Assembly: GCF_003669015.1 (NCBI RefSeq)
Contig: NZ_CP033069.1
Location: forward strand, 685,001-749,000
DNA: 64,000 bases
Origin: Acidovorax sp. 1608163
Lineage (GTDB): Bacteria > Pseudomonadota > Gammaproteobacteria > Burkholderiales > Burkholderiaceae_C
Direction: 5' to 3'
Under the pieces are notes generated by a model that was given only the letters and a program-made list of their open reading frames with translations, ran no database searches and was not told the DNA's origin. Positions 29,186 through 38,573 of this stretch are shown piece by piece; position 1 is the stretch's first letter; every line of letters starts with the position of its first letter. The translations under genes were made by a program, and so were the position numbers.

Positions 29186-32100
29186 ATGACCCAGGGAACC
29201 ATCCGCATCCGTGGCGCACGCCAGCACAACCTCAAGAACCTGGATCTGGACATCCGCACCGGAGAACTCACGGTGGTCACCGGCCCCAGCGGCTCGGGCA
29301 AATCCAGTCTGGTGTTCGACACGCTCTACGCCGAGGGCCAGCGCCGGTATGTGGAAACTTTCAGTGCTTATGCGCGCCAGTTCCTCGACCGCATGGACAA
29401 GCCCGCCGTGGACAAGGTCGAAGGCGTACCCCCGGCCATTGCCATCGACCAAACCAACCCGGTGCGCTCCAGCCGTTCCACCGTGGGCACGATGACGGAG
29501 CTGAACGACCACCTGAAGCTGTTGTTCGCGCGTGCCGGCCAGTTGTTCGACAAGCAGACGGCACAGCCGGTGCGTCACGACACGCCCGAGACCATTTATG
29601 CGGAGCTACAGCAGCGCAGCGCCGCAGCGGGCGACCCGCGCATCGTGCTGACCTTCCCCGTAGAGTTGCCCGCCAACACCAGCGCAGAGCAGGTTGAGCA
29701 ATGGCTGTCTGCCAGTGGCTTCACCAAGGTGCAGGCTGAGCGCGAAGTGGGCACTCCCACAGGGCCACGCAAGGTGCTGGACGTGGTGGCCGACCGCTTC
29801 CGCCTGGGCAACGCCGAGAAGGTGCGTGTGATTGAGGCGATCGAGGTGGCACTGAAGCGCGGCACAGGGCGACTCAACGTGTATCGGCTGGTAGATGAAG
29901 GGGAACCGGATTTGTGGCGTTTCTCCACCGGCCTGCACTGCCCCGACAGCGACCTGCGCTACAGCGACCCCATCCCCTCGGCCTTCTCGTTCAACTCCGC
30001 CGTGGGCGCGTGCGACAGCTGCCGGGGCTTTGGCCGCGTGATCGGCGTGGACTACGGCCTGGTCATCCCCAACGACAAGCTCACGCTGCGCGCCGGTGCC
30101 ATCAAAACCATCCAGACGCCTGCATGGAAGGAGGCGCAGGACGACCTCATGCGCCACGCAGAGGCGGCGGGCATTCCGCGCGACACGCCCTGGTACAAGC
30201 TCACTGACGACCAGAAGAAATGGGTCATCGGCGGCGCGCCCGGCTACAAGGACGGCCAGTGGAGCAAGCAGTGGTATGGCATCAAGCGCTTCTTCGAGTA
30301 CCTGGAAAGCAAGGCCTACAAGATGCACATCCGCGTGCTCTTGTCCAAGTACCGCAGCTACACGCCATGCCCCACCTGCGCCGGTGCACGCCTCAAGACC
30401 GAAAGTCTGCTCTGGCGCATCGGCCGCAAGGAAGACGCCGATGCGGTGCTGGAGCCCGGCAAGCGCTTCCTGCCCGAGGGCGTCCAATGGTCGCGTGAGC
30501 AGTTGGAGGCGTTGCCCGGCCTGTGCCTGCACGACCTGATGCTGCTGCCCATCGACCGCCTGCGCCAGTTCTTTGCGCGCATGCAGTTGCCAGTGGGTGA
30601 CGACGCCAAGGGTGGCGATGCCCAGGCGCTGAAGCTGCTGCACGAAGAAATCACCACGCGCCTCAAGTACCTGTGCGACGTGGGCATCGGCTACCTCACG
30701 CTGGACCGGCAAAGCCGCACGCTCAGCGGCGGCGAGGTGCAGCGCATCAACCTGACCACGGCGCTCGGCACCTCGCTGGTCAACACGCTCTTCGTGCTCG
30801 ACGAACCCAGCATCGGCCTGCACCCGCGCGACATGCACCGCATCACCGAGGCCATGCTGCGCCTGCGCGATGCGGGCAACACGCTGGTGGTGGTGGAGCA
30901 CGATCCGGCCGTGATGCTGGCGGCCGACCGCATGATCGACATGGGTCCCGGGCCGGGCCGGCTGGGTGGGCAGATCGTTTTTGACGGCACCACGGCCGAC
31001 CTGCGCCATGCCGACACGCTCACCGGCGCCTACCTGGGCGGCCGCAAGCATGTGGGCTTTGGCTTCAAGCGCATGGTGACGGAATCCACGCCACGCCTCA
31101 TCCTCGAAGGCGCGCGCGAGCACAACCTGCAGAACGTGTCGGTCGAGTTTCCGCTGCAGCGCCTGGTCACCGTCACCGGCGTCAGCGGCTCGGGCAAGTC
31201 CAGCCTGATCCAGGACGTGCTCGCCCCCGCGCTGCTGCGCCACTTCGGCAAGGCCACGGATGCGCCGGGCGCGCACGACCGCATGCTGGGCGCCGACCAC
31301 CTGTCGGACGTGGTGTTCGTGGACCAGTCGCCCATCGGCAAGACCGCGCGCTCCAACCCCGTGAGCTATGTGGGGGCATGGGACAGCATCCGCGAACTCT
31401 TTGCCGTGGCGCCGCTGTCCAAGCAGCGCAGCTACACCGCCGCCAAGTTCAGCTTCAATAGCGGCGATGGACGCTGCCCCACCTGCGGGGGCTCAGGCTT
31501 TGAGCATGTGGAGATGCAGTTTCTGAGCGACGTGTACCTGCGCTGCCCCGACTGCGACGGCAAGCGCTACCGGCCCGAGATTCTGGAGATCACCATTGAG
31601 CGTGGTACCGAAGGGCCCTCCGGTAGCCGCCGCAGCCTCAACGTGGCGGACGTGCTCGCCCTCACGGTGGCCGAGGCAGCCGACCTGTTTGCGGGCGACC
31701 GCGATGTGATCCGCGCGCTGCAGCCCATCGTGGATGTGGGGCTCGAATACGTGGCGCTGGGCCAGCCCGTGCCCACGCTCAGCGGCGGCGAGGCGCAGCG
31801 CCTCAAACTCGCGGGTTTCCTGGCCGAGGCCGCGCGCAGCGCGTCCAAATCGCGCCAGACGGTGGCGCGCAAGGGCACGCTGTTCCTGTTCGACGAGCCC
31901 ACCACCGGCCTGCACTTTGACGACATCGCCAAGCTCATGCGCGCGCTGCGCAAGCTGATCGACGCAGGGCACTCGCTCATCGTCATCGAGCACAACCTCG
32001 ATGTGATTCGCGCCAGCGACTGGCTCATCGACCTGGGCCCCGAGGGCGGCTACGCGGGCGGCCTCATCGTGGCCGAGGGCACGCCCGAAGATGTGCGCCA

Positions 32101-35080
32101 GCACGCCAGTTCGCACACCGGCCTGGCCCTGCGCGACTACGAACTGACCCTGGGCATCGGTGGCCACTCGGTGCACGAAAAAGCTGCTGCGCTACGAAAA
32201 CAGGAGCGTGCTGCGCTTATGGATAAAGCGCCAGCGGCGAAAAACGCCATTGAAATCATCAACGCCAAGGAGCACAACCTCAAGAACCTGAGCGTGGACA
32301 TTCCGCGCGGCAAGTTCAACGTGGTCACCGGCGTGAGCGGCTCGGGAAAGTCCACGCTGGCGTTCGACATCCTGTTCAACGAAGGCCAGCGCCGTTACCT
32401 CGAATCGCTCAACGCCTATGCGCGTTCCATCGTGCAGCCCGCCGGCCGGCCCGAGGTGGATGCGGTGTACGGCATTCCGCCCACCGTGGCCATCGAGCAG
32501 CGCCTCTCGCGCGGCGGGCGCAAGTCCACCGTGGGCACCACCACCGAGGTGTGGCACTTCCTGCGCCTGCTGTACGTCAAGCTCGGCACCCAGCACTGCA
32601 CCAAGGACGGCGCCGCCGTGCAGCCGCAGACGCCCGAGAGCATCGCGGCCCAGCTGCTCACGCAGTTCCGGGGCCAGCACATTGGCCTGCTTGCGCCGCT
32701 GGTGATGAACCGCAAGGGCGTGTACACCGAGCTGGCTGACTGGGCCCGCCCGCGGGGCCATACGCACCTGCGCGTGGACGGTAACTTCCTCCCCACCACC
32801 AACTTTCCGCGCATCGACCGCTTCAAGGAGCACACCATCGAGCTGCCTGTGGCCAGCCTCGATGTGTCGCCCGAGAACGAAGCCGCGCTGCGCACGGCAC
32901 TGGCCGACGCGCTCACCCATGGCAAGGGTGTGGTGCATGTGCTGAGCGACATGGCCAGTCTGCGCGCTGCGATGGAAAGCGGCCAGCCCACGGCGGGCAT
33001 TGGCAGGCTGCAGGCGTTTTCCACCAAGCGTGCCTGTCCCGTGTGCGCCACGAGTTATGCCGAGCTGGACCCGCGCCTGTTCTCGTACAACAGCAAACAC
33101 GGCTGGTGCCCCGACTGCGTGGGCACGGGTGTCAAGCTCACCAAGGACCAGCGCAAGGTGTTTGACGATTCGGTGCAGGACGACAAGGAAAAAGGCCGTG
33201 AGCAGACCTTTGCCGAGCCCGAGGTGGAAGACCTGGCCGACACCGCCTGCCCGAGCTGCAGTGGTACACGCCTGAACGCCACCGCGCGTGCGGTCAGATT
33301 TGCAGGCGTGGGCATCACCGACATTGCCGCACTCTCGGTAACCGACGTGCGCCGCTGGATCGAGACCCTGCGCATCGAAGGTGGCATGACCCAGCGCGAG
33401 GCCGACATCGCCCGCGACCTGGTGCCCGAGATCCAGAGCCGCCTCGAATTTTTGGAAGAAGTGGGCCTGGGCTACCTCACGCTGGACCGGGGGGCGCCCA
33501 CGCTCAGCGGCGGCGAGGCGCAGCGCATCCGTCTGGCCGCGCAGCTGGGCAGCAACCTGCAGGGCGTGTGCTACGTGCTCGACGAGCCCACCATTGGCCT
33601 GCACGCACGCGACAACCAGATCCTGCTCAATGCCCTGCACAAGCTGGGCGACAAGGGCAACACGCTGGTGGTGGTGGAGCACGACGAGGACACCATCCGC
33701 CGCGCGGACCACATCATCGACATCGGCCCGAGTGCGGGCAAACGCGGCGGGCGCCTGGTGGCGCAGGGCAGCGTGGCCGACATCACGGGGGCCGAAGACT
33801 CGCAGACCGGCCGCTACCTGCTGCACGCGATGAAGCACCCGCTGCAGCTGCGCCGCAGCATGGTGGCTGGCGAGGTGAGCGCCGAGGCCACGGCCGCCTT
33901 TGCACAGTCCGAGGCGGCGGCTCCCACCGGCCGGCAGAGCGCGGCCGTCAAGAAGCGTGCGGCCCAGGCCGCATCGCTGGCGGCTGACGCGTTGACCGAG
34001 GCCAAGGAACGCGCCGCCATGCGCTGGCTCACCGTGCATGGAGCGCAGCTGCACAACCTGCAGAACGTGACCGCCACCGTGCCGCTGCACCGCCTGGTGG
34101 CGGTGACGGGCGTGAGTGGCTCGGGAAAGTCCACGCTGGCGCGCGACGTGCTGCTCGCCAATGTGCAGGCCTGGGTGCAGCAGCGCAGCACCAAGGCCGG
34201 GCGTGATGCCATGGATGCAGGCAAGGCGCCGCCGCTGGTGGGTTGTACGGGCCTGTCGGGCTTCGAGAGCATTGACCGTGTGCTCGAAGTGGACCAGACA
34301 CCCATTGGCAAGACGCCGCGTTCCTGCCCCGCCACCTACATCGGCTTCTGGGACACCATCCGCAAGCTGTTTGCCGAAACACTGGAGGCCAAGGCCCGTG
34401 GCTATGCCGCCGGGCGCTTCAGCTTCAACACCGGCGAAGGCCGCTGCCCCAGCTGCGAAGGCGCGGGTGTGCGCACCATCGAGATGAGCTTTCTGCCCGA
34501 TGTAAAGGTGCCGTGCGAGACCTGCCACGGCGCGCGTTTCAATCCCGAGACGCTGGCCGTGACCTGGCGCGGCAAGAGCATTGGCGATGTGCTGCAGATG
34601 GAGGTGGACGAGGCCGTGGGCTTCTTCGCCACCATGCCCAGCATTGCGCACCCACTGCAGCTCTTGCAGGACGTGGGCCTCGGCTACCTCACACTGGGCC
34701 AGCCGTCACCCACGCTGAGTGGTGGCGAGGCCCAGCGCATCAAGCTCGTGACAGAGCTGACCAAGGTGCGCGACGAGGTGGGCCGACGGGGCCAGAAGGC
34801 GCCGCACACGCTCTACGTGCTCGACGAGCCCACCGTGGGCCTGCACATGGCCGACGTGGACAAGCTCATCCGCGTGCTGCACCGCTTGGTCGATGGCGGC
34901 CACAGCGTGATCGTGATCGAGCACGACCTGGATGTGATCGCTGAGGCCGACTGGATCCTGGACTTGGGGCCTGAAGGTGGCAACGCGGGCGGTCGCATTG
35001 TGGCGGCTGCGACGCCCGAAGACGTGGTGGCTGCGGGCACGCACACCGGCAAGGCGCTGGCGGCGGTGTTGGCGCGCTGA
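29186..35080 (+). CDS. uvrA: Double-length UvrA (four ABC modules), excinuclease ABC subunit A
   Basis: A 1964-residue protein equal to two UvrA chains end to end (a standard UvrA is about 940). First half: Walker A GPSGSGKSS near 33, zinc motif CDSCRG/CPTCAG, signature LSGGEVQR near 512, second Walker A GVSGSGKSS near 664, CPTCGGSG/CPDCDG zinc module, LSGGEAQR near 864. Second half: Walker A near 1048, CPSCSG, LSGGEAQR near 1439, fourth Walker A near 1640, CPSCEG/CETCHG, LSGGEAQR near 1843. All Walker B motifs (LDEP or FDEP) are intact. UvrA recognises DNA damage as a dimer; here two subunits are covalently joined, so one chain could form the whole dimer. The linker (about 998-1023) carries an interspersed repeat. 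I see no LexA-type box upstream. Confidence 0.95.
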   Translation: MTQGTIRIRGARQHNLKNLDLDIRTGELTVVTGPSGSGKSSLVFDTLYAEGQRRYVETFSAYARQFLDRMDKPAVDKVEGVPPAIAIDQTNPVRSSRSTVGTMTELNDHLKLLFARAGQLFDKQTAQPVRHDTPETIYAELQQRSAAAGDPRIVLTFPVELPANTSAEQVEQWLSASGFTKVQAEREVGTPTGPRKVLDVVADRFRLGNAEKVRVIEAIEVALKRGTGRLNVYRLVDEGEPDLWRFSTGLHCPDSDLRYSDPIPSAFSFNSAVGACDSCRGFGRVIGVDYGLVIPNDKLTLRAGAIKTIQTPAWKEAQDDLMRHAEAAGIPRDTPWYKLTDDQKKWVIGGAPGYKDGQWSKQWYGIKRFFEYLESKAYKMHIRVLLSKYRSYTPCPTCAGARLKTESLLWRIGRKEDADAVLEPGKRFLPEGVQWSREQLEALPGLCLHDLMLLPIDRLRQFFARMQLPVGDDAKGGDAQALKLLHEEITTRLKYLCDVGIGYLTLDRQSRTLSGGEVQRINLTTALGTSLVNTLFVLDEPSIGLHPRDMHRITEAMLRLRDAGNTLVVVEHDPAVMLAADRMIDMGPGPGRLGGQIVFDGTTADLRHADTLTGAYLGGRKHVGFGFKRMVTESTPRLILEGAREHNLQNVSVEFPLQRLVTVTGVSGSGKSSLIQDVLAPALLRHFGKATDAPGAHDRMLGADHLSDVVFVDQSPIGKTARSNPVSYVGAWDSIRELFAVAPLSKQRSYTAAKFSFNSGDGRCPTCGGSGFEHVEMQFLSDVYLRCPDCDGKRYRPEILEITIERGTEGPSGSRRSLNVADVLALTVAEAADLFAGDRDVIRALQPIVDVGLEYVALGQPVPTLSGGEAQRLKLAGFLAEAARSASKSRQTVARKGTLFLFDEPTTGLHFDDIAKLMRALRKLIDAGHSLIVIEHNLDVIRASDWLIDLGPEGGYAGGLIVAEGTPEDVRQHASSHTGLALRDYELTLGIGGHSVHEKAAALRKQERAALMDKAPAAKNAIEIINAKEHNLKNLSVDIPRGKFNVVTGVSGSGKSTLAFDILFNEGQRRYLESLNAYARSIVQPAGRPEVDAVYGIPPTVAIEQRLSRGGRKSTVGTTTEVWHFLRLLYVKLGTQHCTKDGAAVQPQTPESIAAQLLTQFRGQHIGLLAPLVMNRKGVYTELADWARPRGHTHLRVDGNFLPTTNFPRIDRFKEHTIELPVASLDVSPENEAALRTALADALTHGKGVVHVLSDMASLRAAMESGQPTAGIGRLQAFSTKRACPVCATSYAELDPRLFSYNSKHGWCPDCVGTGVKLTKDQRKVFDDSVQDDKEKGREQTFAEPEVEDLADTACPSCSGTRLNATARAVRFAGVGITDIAALSVTDVRRWIETLRIEGGMTQREADIARDLVPEIQSRLEFLEEVGLGYLTLDRGAPTLSGGEAQRIRLAAQLGSNLQGVCYVLDEPTIGLHARDNQILLNALHKLGDKGNTLVVVEHDEDTIRRADHIIDIGPSAGKRGGRLVAQGSVADITGAEDSQTGRYLLHAMKHPLQLRRSMVAGEVSAEATAAFAQSEAAAPTGRQSAAVKKRAAQAASLAADALTEAKERAAMRWLTVHGAQLHNLQNVTATVPLHRLVAVTGVSGSGKSTLARDVLLANVQAWVQQRSTKAGRDAMDAGKAPPLVGCTGLSGFESIDRVLEVDQTPIGKTPRSCPATYIGFWDTIRKLFAETLEAKARGYAAGRFSFNTGEGRCPSCEGAGVRTIEMSFLPDVKVPCETCHGARFNPETLAVTWRGKSIGDVLQMEVDEAVGFFATMPSIAHPLQLLQDVGLGYLTLGQPSPTLSGGEAQRIKLVTELTKVRDEVGRRGQKAPHTLYVLDEPTVGLHMADVDKLIRVLHRLVDGGHSVIVIEHDLDVIAEADWILDLGPEGGNAGGRIVAAATPEDVVAAGTHTGKALAAVLAR
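32178..32256 (+). repeat. Degenerate interspersed repeat at the junction of the two UvrA halves
   Basis: ACAGGAGCGTGCTGCGCTTA, then TGGATAAAGCGCCAGCGGC and AAAAACGCC, fits the repeat family core (AGGAGC-TGCTAGCGCTTA-N-TAAGCGCTAG). It codes for residues about 998-1023, an Ala/Lys-rich linker (KAAALRKQERAALMDKAPAA). Confidence 0.5.
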
Positions 35081-35083
35081 GCC

Positions 35084-35656
35084 GTGCGCTTCACGGGCCA
35101 CCGGTTGCGTTCTGGCCGATGGCCGTGCGGCAGAGTGCTGCACGTTGTGGATGGGGCGCGCACAACCGTGCTGCCCGATGTCCTACGCGCGGCGCTGAAC
35201 ATGGCGCACGCGCTGTGTGGCGGTGGCAATGACGACGACCCGACGCCCAGCAATGAGCCTGGGGTGCTCACCGTGACTGAATCCACGGTGGATGGCCTCA
35301 ACGGGGTCTACGGCAACGGGGCCTTGAATCTGACGGACGTCGAGCGCTCCAACCCCATTGGTTCCACGCCCGAGCTGTGCGCCTTCCGCTTTGATGGTGC
35401 CAACAAGGTGGGTTCGTCGGCCACGGCGTTTGGCGATCTGCGCTACCGCAGCAATACCGAGGCACTGTACGTGGCGTACCTCACCTTTGCTGGCCGTGAA
35501 TTTGCCAGTGGCGACGCCATTGACACGGCGGTGGTTCGTAGCCTTGACCGTGTGGAGCTGACGCGCAAGGTGCTCACGGCCACCGATGGGTCCGGGGCCA
35601 CGGTGCGTGTCAGCGGCATTGTGCCCATGCGCCCTAACCGACCTGCAGGTTGTTGA
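35084..35656 (+). CDS. Hypothetical protein, probable remnant or variant lipoprotein
   Basis: An open frame of up to 190 residues right after uvrA. From about residue 45 the composition is convincingly protein-like: a CGGGNDDDPTPSNEPG stretch (typical of what follows a lipoprotein cysteine), then a Thr/Gly/Asn-rich domain with FRFDGANKVGSSATAFGDLR. The N-terminal part is not a convincing signal peptide. A GTG at 35084 or an ATG at 35201 could start it; a frameshift or decay in the signal region is possible. I do not recognise a family. Codon pattern from 35200 on resembles the neighbours. Confidence 0.5.
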   Translation: MRFTGHRLRSGRWPCGRVLHVVDGARTTVLPDVLRAALNMAHALCGGGNDDDPTPSNEPGVLTVTESTVDGLNGVYGNGALNLTDVERSNPIGSTPELCAFRFDGANKVGSSATAFGDLRYRSNTEALYVAYLTFAGREFASGDAIDTAVVRSLDRVELTRKVLTATDGSGATVRVSGIVPMRPNRPAGC

Positions 35657-35718
35657 TGTAGCCCCCGCCCTGCGCGCCAGCGGGGCCCCTCTGCAAGACT
35701 GAGATACTCGGGTTTTGA

Positions 35719-35739
35719 CCGCCGCTGGATCTGCGGCGG
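35719..35739. other. GC hairpin in the leader of the deacetylase-caspase gene
   Basis: CCGCCGC and GCGGCGG form a perfect 7-bp stem around a seven-base loop, 23 bases before the start codon. There is no T run, so it is more likely a leader structure than a terminator. Confidence 0.4.
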
Positions 35740-35762
35740 CAGAACAATCTCAGGGAGTGGGG

Positions 35763-38573
35763 ATGCAGGTGAAGCAAGTGAAGCCTTGGCTGGCAGTGGC
35801 GGGTGCTGGCGTAGTGCTGGCGGGTTTGGCCGCAGGAATCTGGTTTGGTGGGGTGCAGCAGCATGTGGCAGGTGCGCAGCCCTTGAGCGGTGGTGCAGGG
35901 CAGCCCGCAACGGCCAGTGCCGTGGGGCGAGGGGATACGGACAGCGCGCAGCGCGATCAGGCCATGGCACCGCTGCGCGAGGTGCTGGCCAATTACCGCA
36001 AGATCATTGTGCTGCTGGCCGATGAGGCCAAGCTGGGGGCGGCAGAGAAAGCCGCCGCCAACCAGGCGGGCATGGCGCTGTTCCACGCCAACATTGCCAA
36101 AGCCAAAGAGCTGGTGGCGTTGCTGGAAGAGGGGCCATTGGCCGCACCGCGTGTGCGGCTGCAGGTGCTGCCCGCGCTGCTCGACTATGTGGAGAGCGAC
36201 CCGGAACTGTTTGACGCCGACCGGCTGGCCTTTCGCGAGGTGCTGCGCCAGTGGCAGGCCACCATGGCGCGCGACGGCACTTTGCCCGCTATCAAGCTGC
36301 ACAAGCGCATTGGCGAAGACCTGGATGCGCTGGCCGAGATCGAGCGCAACTACGAAAAAGAAATCCGTGAGGTCTTTGGCCGCTTTGAAAGCCGGGGCAT
36401 CACCTTGAAGCGCGAGCGCTGGGACGACTACGTGGCGCAGTTGCAGCGCCTGTACCCGCGCGAGGCCATCCTGCGCGACCATGGTGTGGTGTTGCCATAC
36501 CCCGAGCCCGCCGCTGCGCCAGGGGCCGGTGACAAGGGCAAAGGCAAGGCTAAGACCACTGAAGGCGCGGAGTTCTCGGGCCGCGACCTGCCCCCCAAGA
36601 CCATCGTGCTGACCTTTGACGACGGCCCGCACGGCACTTACACGCCGGAGATCGCGGCCATTCTCAAGCAGTACGACGTGCCGGGCGTTTTCTTCCAGGT
36701 GGGCAGCAACCTGGGCACCGTGGGCGCCGACGGCAAGCCGCATTTGAATGCGCGAGCCCAGGTCAGCAAGCAGCTGCAGGCGGCGGGCCATGTGCTGGCC
36801 AACCACAGCCTCACGCATGCGCAGCTGTCCAAGCGCAGTGGCGATGCGCTGCGCGATGAAATCCTGGTGACGGACAAGCTGCTGACCTCGGTGGACGAGC
36901 GCCGCTCCGTGCTGTTCCGCTTTCCGTACGGCGCGCGCAACGCCGAGGGCATGGACATCCTGAGCGCGGCGCACCTGCGCTCAGTCATGTGGAATGTGGA
37001 CTCGCTGGATTGGGCCGACCCGGTGCCTGCATCGATTGCCCAGCGCGTGCTGTCGACGCTGGAGAAGGAGGGCAGGGGCATCATCCTGTTCCACGACATC
37101 CACGAGCGCACCGTGAAGGCGCTGCCCGGCATCCTCTCCAAGCTGGTGGCCGATGGCTACCAGTTCGCCACCTGGGATGGCAAGGCCTTTGCGGTGCCCA
37201 AGGGCGCGCAAGCCGCAGCAGCGGCAGCTCCGGGCCCCGCTGCTGCGGCGGGTGGCTACAGCCAGTCCTGGGCGATTGTGGTGGGCATTGACGAATACGC
37301 CCGCTGGCCACGCCTGCAGTACGCCGTGCGCGATGCGCGCTCGGTGCGCGAGACGCTGATCCAGAAGTTCGGCTTTGCGGCCGAGCGCATCGTCACGCTG
37401 GAGAACAAGGAAGCCACGCGCACCAACATCCTGGCCGCCTTCCACGACAAGCTGGCCCATGGCGGCATGCAGAAGAACGACCGCCTGTTCGTCTTCTTCG
37501 CCGGGCACGGCGCCACGCGCAAGCTCACCTCGGGGCGCGACCTGGGCTACATCATCCCGGTCGATTCCGACCCACAGCAGTTTGCGACCGATGCCATTCC
37601 CATGAGCGAGCTGCAGAACATTGCCGAGAGCGTGACCGCCAAGCACACGTTGTTTGTGATGGACGCCTGCTACAGCGGCCTGGGCCTGACGCGCGGGGGC
37701 GGCAATGGCAACTTCCTGCGTGACAACGCCAAGCGCGTGGGGCGGCAGATGCTGACGGCCGGTGGCGCCGACCAACTGGTGGCCGATGGCGGGCCCAACG
37801 GGCACTCGGTTTTCACCTGGGCGCTGCTGCAGGGCCTGGGCGGCAAGGGCGACCTCAATGGTGACGGCATCATCACCGCCACCGAGCTGGCCGCGTATGT
37901 GGCGCCTGCCGTGGCCTCCGCCTCCAGCCAGACGCCCGCGTTTGGCAGCCTGCCGGGTTCCGAAGGTGGCGACTTCGTGTTTGAGCTGCCCACCGAAACC
38001 GAGTTCTTGAGCGCGCAGAGCACCCAGCTGGGCAGCGAAGCGATTGCCATGAACACCAAGCTCGATGCGGGCAAGCCTGCCGCCGTGCCAGCGCCTCAGT
38101 CTGCCGCCTCTGGTGCCGCAGGCCCCGTGCCCAAGGTGGTGGCGCCCGTGGTGGTGAAGGACCTGCAGGGCAACGACCAGAAGATCACGCCCCCGCAGGC
38201 GGTGGCGTTGTCCAACCGCCAGCTTGCACAGCGCGCCAACGACCGGGGCCTGCAGCTCTACCGCGAAAAGCAGTACGAGCAGGCCGAGGCCCAGTTCACC
38301 GAAGCCCTCAAGCTGCGGCCCGACTTTGCGCTGGCCGCCAATAACCTGGGCTTCATCTACTACCGCCAGGACAAGTTTGTAGAGGCGGCGCGCTGGTTTG
38401 ACAACGCCATCCGCATGGACCCCTCGCGCGCCGTGGCCTACCTGAACCTGGGCGAAGCCCATGAAAAGGCGGGAGATGCCGAGCGTGCCAACAAGGCTTA
38501 TGCGACCTATCTGGAGCTGGCACCCAAAGGCCCCGCTGCGGACAAGCTGCGGGAGCGCCTGGGGCAACGCTGA
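35763..38573 (+). CDS. Membrane-anchored polysaccharide deacetylase / caspase-like (C14) / TPR fusion
   Basis: A 936-residue multidomain protein. One N-terminal signal anchor (WLAVAGAGVVLAGLAAGIWF, residues 9-28) is followed by a helical region. A NodB deacetylase domain holds LTFDDGPHGTYTPE near 283, metal-binding HSLTH near 347, FRFPYGARN and ILFHDIHERT. A linker of Ala/Gly (about 480-497) leads to a caspase-like domain starting SQSWAIVVGIDEYARWPRLQ, with catalytic His in FFAGHGA near 581 and Cys in MDACYSG near 633. C-terminal TPRs (about 820-932) are followed by the stop. GGGAGTGGGG precedes ATG 35763. All catalytic residues look intact, so it could modify a periplasmic glycan and cleave proteins. 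Domain roles are from family knowledge; the combined function is inferred. Confidence 0.9.
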   Translation: MQVKQVKPWLAVAGAGVVLAGLAAGIWFGGVQQHVAGAQPLSGGAGQPATASAVGRGDTDSAQRDQAMAPLREVLANYRKIIVLLADEAKLGAAEKAAANQAGMALFHANIAKAKELVALLEEGPLAAPRVRLQVLPALLDYVESDPELFDADRLAFREVLRQWQATMARDGTLPAIKLHKRIGEDLDALAEIERNYEKEIREVFGRFESRGITLKRERWDDYVAQLQRLYPREAILRDHGVVLPYPEPAAAPGAGDKGKGKAKTTEGAEFSGRDLPPKTIVLTFDDGPHGTYTPEIAAILKQYDVPGVFFQVGSNLGTVGADGKPHLNARAQVSKQLQAAGHVLANHSLTHAQLSKRSGDALRDEILVTDKLLTSVDERRSVLFRFPYGARNAEGMDILSAAHLRSVMWNVDSLDWADPVPASIAQRVLSTLEKEGRGIILFHDIHERTVKALPGILSKLVADGYQFATWDGKAFAVPKGAQAAAAAAPGPAAAAGGYSQSWAIVVGIDEYARWPRLQYAVRDARSVRETLIQKFGFAAERIVTLENKEATRTNILAAFHDKLAHGGMQKNDRLFVFFAGHGATRKLTSGRDLGYIIPVDSDPQQFATDAIPMSELQNIAESVTAKHTLFVMDACYSGLGLTRGGGNGNFLRDNAKRVGRQMLTAGGADQLVADGGPNGHSVFTWALLQGLGGKGDLNGDGIITATELAAYVAPAVASASSQTPAFGSLPGSEGGDFVFELPTETEFLSAQSTQLGSEAIAMNTKLDAGKPAAVPAPQSAASGAAGPVPKVVAPVVVKDLQGNDQKITPPQAVALSNRQLAQRANDRGLQLYREKQYEQAEAQFTEALKLRPDFALAANNLGFIYYRQDKFVEAARWFDNAIRMDPSRAVAYLNLGEAHEKAGDAERANKAYATYLELAPKGPAADKLRERLGQR

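Noticed and set aside
32192..34651. An 819-codon minus-strand frame opposite the second UvrA half
   Set aside because: Low-complexity composition and no motifs, while the plus strand carries all UvrA signatures.
35201..35215. Clear lipoprotein lipobox at the start of the hypothetical gene
   Set aside because: The cysteine is followed by GGGN as in lipoproteins, but there is no hydrophobic signal stretch before it, so I do not call a lipoprotein.
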